A stretch of DNA of 12,177 nt from Oehlia diaphana (taxonomy: Eukaryota; Glomeromycota; Glomeromycetes; Glomerales; Glomeraceae): positions 32,047 to 44,223 of the forward strand of contig QZLH01000680.1 of the NCBI GenBank assembly GCA_003833135.1. The letters are read 5' to 3'. Positions 9,045 to 12,177 of this stretch are shown in pieces; position 1 is the first letter of the stretch, and each line of letters starts with the position of its first letter. The notes under the pieces are model-generated. The model saw only the letters and a list, made by a program, of their open reading frames with translations. It did no database searches and was not told the DNA's origin. Made by a program: the position numbers and the translations under genes.

Positions 9045-9090
9045 ACGATACAAAAATGCATTTAATATATATAATGATATAATGTATCGT
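9045..9090. repeat. 8-bp inverted repeat with 30-nt loop
   Basis: ACGATACA (9045-9052) pairs with TGTATCGT (9083-9090); the loop is almost purely A and T. It may be chance in such DNA. Confidence 0.3.
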
Positions 9091-9820
9091 TTAATAATAT
9101 TTAAAAATAATTAAATAAATAAATAATAAAAGATACTGAACAATGATATAAAAATTTCTTTATTTAGAAAGTTTTTTAAAAATTTATATATTATTTATTG
9201 ATTGTTAATATATTTTTGTCATTTGTCGTTGTGATACAGCTGTAATTTTGAAGATCGTTTATCATGAAACTTTGTTCCATTTTATAATCATTTACAAAAT
9301 GTAACAAATATTTACCATTTTTGTAATTTTTGTTATTGTCATATTTTCATTTAAACCATAAAAATCGAAATGTTCATATTTACCATTAACATGGAATATA
9401 TGTGGACATTTTGAAATCATGTTTCATATTTTTTACTTAATTTTTAAAAATACTTTTTCAAATAACATATTTCGTTCATTATGATAATATAATCAACTTT
9501 CTTGATATGAATTTTAGAAACGTTCACTTTTATTCATTTATAAAACTGACTCTTTAATAATTTTTAATTGATTTTATGTTGAATTATTTTTTTTTTTTAA
9601 TTTTATTTCTTTATCTAGCGCTGTTTTCTTTCTTTTCCTTTAACGTTATTTGCATTCTTCAAGAAGTTAATTATGTTACTAATATTTTGTTGACAATAAA
9701 CTTTTGTAAAACTTAACTCTAATTTACTCAGGATTCTCTTGGGCACCCGAAAGTGGGTAAATTTCGTTGATTGCGAACCGACTTGTTTTTATTAAAAAAA
9801 TTATTTATAAGAATTATAGG

Positions 9821-10850
9821 CTATACTACAACTACAGCGTTCACGACAGTGTTATTAGAAAAACTGCAAATCCGCAATGTTTTTTCGTTTGAACCTTGAA
9901 ACACTATGACCTTCGAAATTGGTTGCAAGAAAAAAAGTAAAATATGATTAAGAAGAAGTAACAAATCATTTGCAGAATGATAAAATAGGAAGAAATGAAG
10001 AAAGTTTAGAAAAATTGACAAGAAATCAGATTTAAAATCCTAAATCCTATATTAAATGTCACATGAATTTTCTTAGCACCGGCCAAATTCCTATAATTCT
10101 GTTAAAGAGCCCATAATGCCGGCCAATTATGTAACAGATTTACTGGGTGATACTTTGATCAAGAGGCCAATATTCAGTATGCGAGAGGTATCAGGCAACG
10201 AAAGATTCGAGATACCAATAATTTTCTGGAAATAATGTACAAACAACGTATACAAAGAGTAGAAATGGACAGGTAAAAAAGGATCAAAATTAAGAAATTA
10301 TTTAAATACTAAATAGGAAGCAGAGATAGAAGCAGATAAATAGAATAAAAAAAATTTTTTGTGGTATTGTAGGTAGATGGTATAAAGGCGAATGAATTTT
10401 ACCACAAAGACGAACAATTAAGGAAGTATAATAATTAGAAAAAAAAAGGAACGAAAAAGAAAAAAAAATAGTGAATTTTATTTCAAATCAAATATCTTAA
10501 TCAATAAGAAATCTAGATAGGATTAGATAAAAGAACGTAAAAATCATAAAAGAGTAATAAAAATTAAAAAAAATTTTTTATTCGGTGCAAATTTATGTCG
10601 ATCATTAGTAAATTTTTTTCTGATACCCGATTTTCATTCTTAAATAATGCTCTTTATGTAAACCAATTCAACACCAACATATTTTAATACATAATATTTA
10701 TCCTAAAGTTTCAAATAGTTTATTTTTTACAATAATTTTTTCAACGCCGCGCCAGATTCCCATTTTCTGCAGATCGTTTGCAGTTGACTCGTGGATCACG
10801 AATTAAATTTTTACATACACATAATATCTATTTTAGTAGTTAAATAGAAT
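9821..10850. other. Non-coding stretch with purine-rich runs and small repeats
   Basis: The 66-codon minus-strand frame at 9821-10021 is low-complexity and hydrophobic and lacks support. Repeated CCGGCCAA occurs at 10079-10086 and 10119-10126, with TCTGTTA (10098-10104) facing TAACAGA (10132-10138). GGTATC (10187-10192) faces GATACC shortly after. A purine-rich stretch covers about 10230-10570. A short GC-richer patch lies at about 10742-10800. Confidence 0.35.
10358..10408. repeat. 9-bp perfect inverted repeat (TTTGTGGTA / TACCACAAA)
   Basis: The arms at 10358-10366 and 10400-10408 are exact reverse complements around a 33-nt loop. No target-site duplication was recognised. Confidence 0.45.
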
Positions 10851-10954
10851 AGAATAGTGGACCCAAGCGAAAAGCGTAGCGAATTTAAGTAGATAGGGTC
10901 AATCCATTTTCATTGGACTCATATATTAATATTAATAGACAAAGCATGTCACTG

Positions 10955-11051
10955 ATGTCCCAAACCTTACCATCGGACTAAATTATCGGCCAAATCTAAT
11001 AATGCCTTGGCTGTACCAACGATGATGATCTAATTGTAAGGTTTGGGACAT
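10955..11051. repeat. 97-nt fold-back with 16-bp perfect arms and nested stems
   Basis: ATGTCCCAAACCTTAC at 10955-10970 is the exact reverse complement of 11036-11051. Inside it CATCG (10971-10975) can pair with CGATG (11020-11024), and GCCAA (10989-10993) with TTGGC (11007-11011), so the whole segment can fold into one long hairpin. I see no target-site duplication. It could be a small MITE-like element or the hairpin of a non-coding RNA; sequence alone does not decide. Confidence 0.7.
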
Positions 11052-11358
11052 GATTTGATTTGGTCTACAATATCACCAAAAAAAGCCTCTTAATGACCTA
11101 TAAACCACAAAAGTCTGAAATTACAGTTGTGCGGCTTATAAATATAATCCCCTGTCGCACTAAGTGTCATGAAATATGACCGTTTTTATAGATTTTGAAA
11201 TTATTATAAATTTTTATTTAGTGGAGAATGGATTAATTCCGTGTATATCCGAGTAAACAGGTAACGAACGCTAAAAATAAGTTTATTTATCTATTAATCA
11301 TTGATGAGATCATAATTTCGACAACTTTATGATAACCTATGGACAGTATTATACTATT

Positions 11359-11429
11359 ATTGTACGTGCGCTTAATAATGGTATGATGTGGCGTTTCGTG
11401 CCACATCAGATCATGCACGTCCGTACAAT
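11359..11429. repeat. 71-nt two-tier hairpin
   Basis: The outer arms ATTGTACG (11359-11366) and CGTACAAT (11422-11429) pair perfectly. The inner arms TGATGTGGC (11384-11392) and GCCACATCA (11400-11408) pair perfectly over the 7-nt loop GTTTCGT. TGC/GCA can add a middle stem. The inner stem is unusually GC-rich for this DNA. It may be a structured RNA or a small transposon-derived fold-back. Confidence 0.65.
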
Positions 11430-11964
11430 TCTTATTTTTTCTTTTATAGATGCAACAGGATATTACAAAATATTTTTATAAATTCCGTAATTGTCAAATA
11501 TAAATACTGTAAATCAAATAAATAATATAACTATGAAAAATATGCATAATATACGTATCAACTATCAAGGTTATATGATTAAAAAGGTACTAAAAACTTT
11601 GCAGAAATTCGATAAAATTTCATAGGAAAAGTTTCCAATCTCACATAAAAAAGAAAATTCATTGCATTTTTAAGTTTCTGCAATAAGGCGTGTTATTCTA
11701 ACATGTATTCATAATTTGTGCCTTCGCAATTATATTTCTTCTCAAAAAATAAGAATTTTTTATAGCGTATAAAAGAATACAGTGTAATTGTCAAATGATG
11801 ATGATCAAGGACCACGAGCAAATCGAGCAATACATAATAACAAGTGATCGGCGCACATATACCATTGGCTCTACGAATCTTAATTCTGGTAGGAAACGCT
11901 TCCCTATAAAAAAATTGGATACGTTTTTTATAAAGTTTTTATACGATTTTTCGGGAAAATGCAC

Positions 11965-12003
11965 AATTCCGTATCTCTAAAAATATGGTTTGGATACGGA
12001 ATT
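11965..12003. repeat. 11-bp perfect stem-loop (AATTCCGTATC / GATACGGAATT)
   Basis: The arms at 11965-11975 and 11993-12003 pair exactly over 17 nt. TGCAC follows the right arm and a shifted GCAC precedes the left one, so the symmetry nearly extends. Confidence 0.55.
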
Positions 12004-12028
12004 TGCACGGAATTCATATGGAATTTAC

Positions 12029-12083
12029 ATGATTTGATCACTGATTTTATCATGAAATTTGTACGATTTGGTCACTGAATTTA
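12029..12083. repeat. Imperfect 21-nt direct repeat
   Basis: The segments 12029-12049 and 12063-12083 match at 18 of 21 positions, sharing GATTTG and TCACTGA. They lie next to the 11965-12003 hairpin and further GGAATT repeats. Confidence 0.45.
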
Positions 12084-12177
12084 CTATTTGTATTGCAGTT
12101 TACTATATTTGTATTTACATAAATCTAATTTTACTTTATTAAAATAAAAAAAAAAATAAAAAAATAAACAAAATACA

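Larger units (their letters stand above)
7847..9820. other. AT-rich intergenic DNA, no gene seen; small inverted repeats
   Basis: No frame here is convincing on either strand. Small structures seen: GGATAAAAA (8141-8149) against TTTTTATCC (8208-8216); a near-perfect palindrome GTTCTTAAAGAAC at 8460-8472; a stem-loop TATCGAT/ATCGATA at 8521-8542; ACGATACA/TGTATCGT at 9045-9090. A short ACC/ATC repeat (about 8888-8912) lies next to a G-rich block near 8829. Homopolymer runs are common throughout. Confidence 0.4.
10851..12177. other. Gene-free region with a cluster of fold-back elements
   Basis: No convincing coding frame. GACCC (10860-10864) faces GGGTC (10896-10900) around an AGCG-rich interior. 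Two strong fold-backs, one hairpin and a short direct repeat, listed separately, occupy this stretch. The last 40 bases are simple A-rich sequence. Confidence 0.4.

Noticed and set aside
9821..10021. 66-codon minus-strand frame, Leu/Phe/Val-rich
   Set aside because: The low-complexity composition comes from an A-rich opposite strand; no promoter, motif or splice partner was found.
11795..11980. 61-codon plus-strand frame with TATAAAAG at 11768-11775
   Set aside because: The TATA-like site is only about 20 nt from the ATG, too close for a normal transcript leader; the frame ends in AT-rich sequence and overlaps the 11965 hairpin arm. Possible, but not supported.

Overview
The window reads as fungal nuclear DNA. 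It is very AT-rich, has long A/T homopolymers, short GT-AG introns (about 60-90 nt), decayed transposons and widely spaced genes. The best guess is an arbuscular mycorrhizal fungus (Glomeromycotina, Rhizophagus-like). The guess rests on a TKL-type kinase of the style that is hugely expanded there (HKDFHSGNIL catalytic loop, WCxxC-containing N-terminus, C-terminus ending near CQDSQLFDLEIS), a MULE-like transposase family and gypsy remnants. This comes from sequence features and memory; no search was run.

Layout. 1-2270 is transposon territory: the C-terminal end of a Ty3/gypsy integrase (3-248, +), a broken coiled-coil pseudogene (469-868, -), and an intact 134-codon ORF with its own TATA region (1658-2062, +). 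That ORF's stop codon overlaps a polypurine tract followed by a probable LTR fragment. From 2274 to 3631 (+) lies a 5'-truncated, multi-exon MULE-like transposase relic with at least three lesions.

The two real host genes are both on the minus strand. A three-exon protein kinase (4003-5538, possibly from 5604) appears intact with all catalytic residues. A secreted, beta-rich protein gene (6274-7625; DUF7029/DUF7223-like from memory) is open except for one base apparently missing from a T run at 7025-7030. Three evenly spaced copies of a GACGT-N5-ACGTC dyad lie 115-222 bp upstream of its start, a good candidate upstream activating element.

From 7847 to the end I find no convincing gene. This 4.3 kb is AT-rich but holds several clear fold-back elements. 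The best are at 10955-11051 (16-bp perfect arms plus two nested stems) and 11359-11429 (8-bp plus 9-bp stems). These are the least explained structures in the window. No tRNA, rRNA or CRISPR array was seen.
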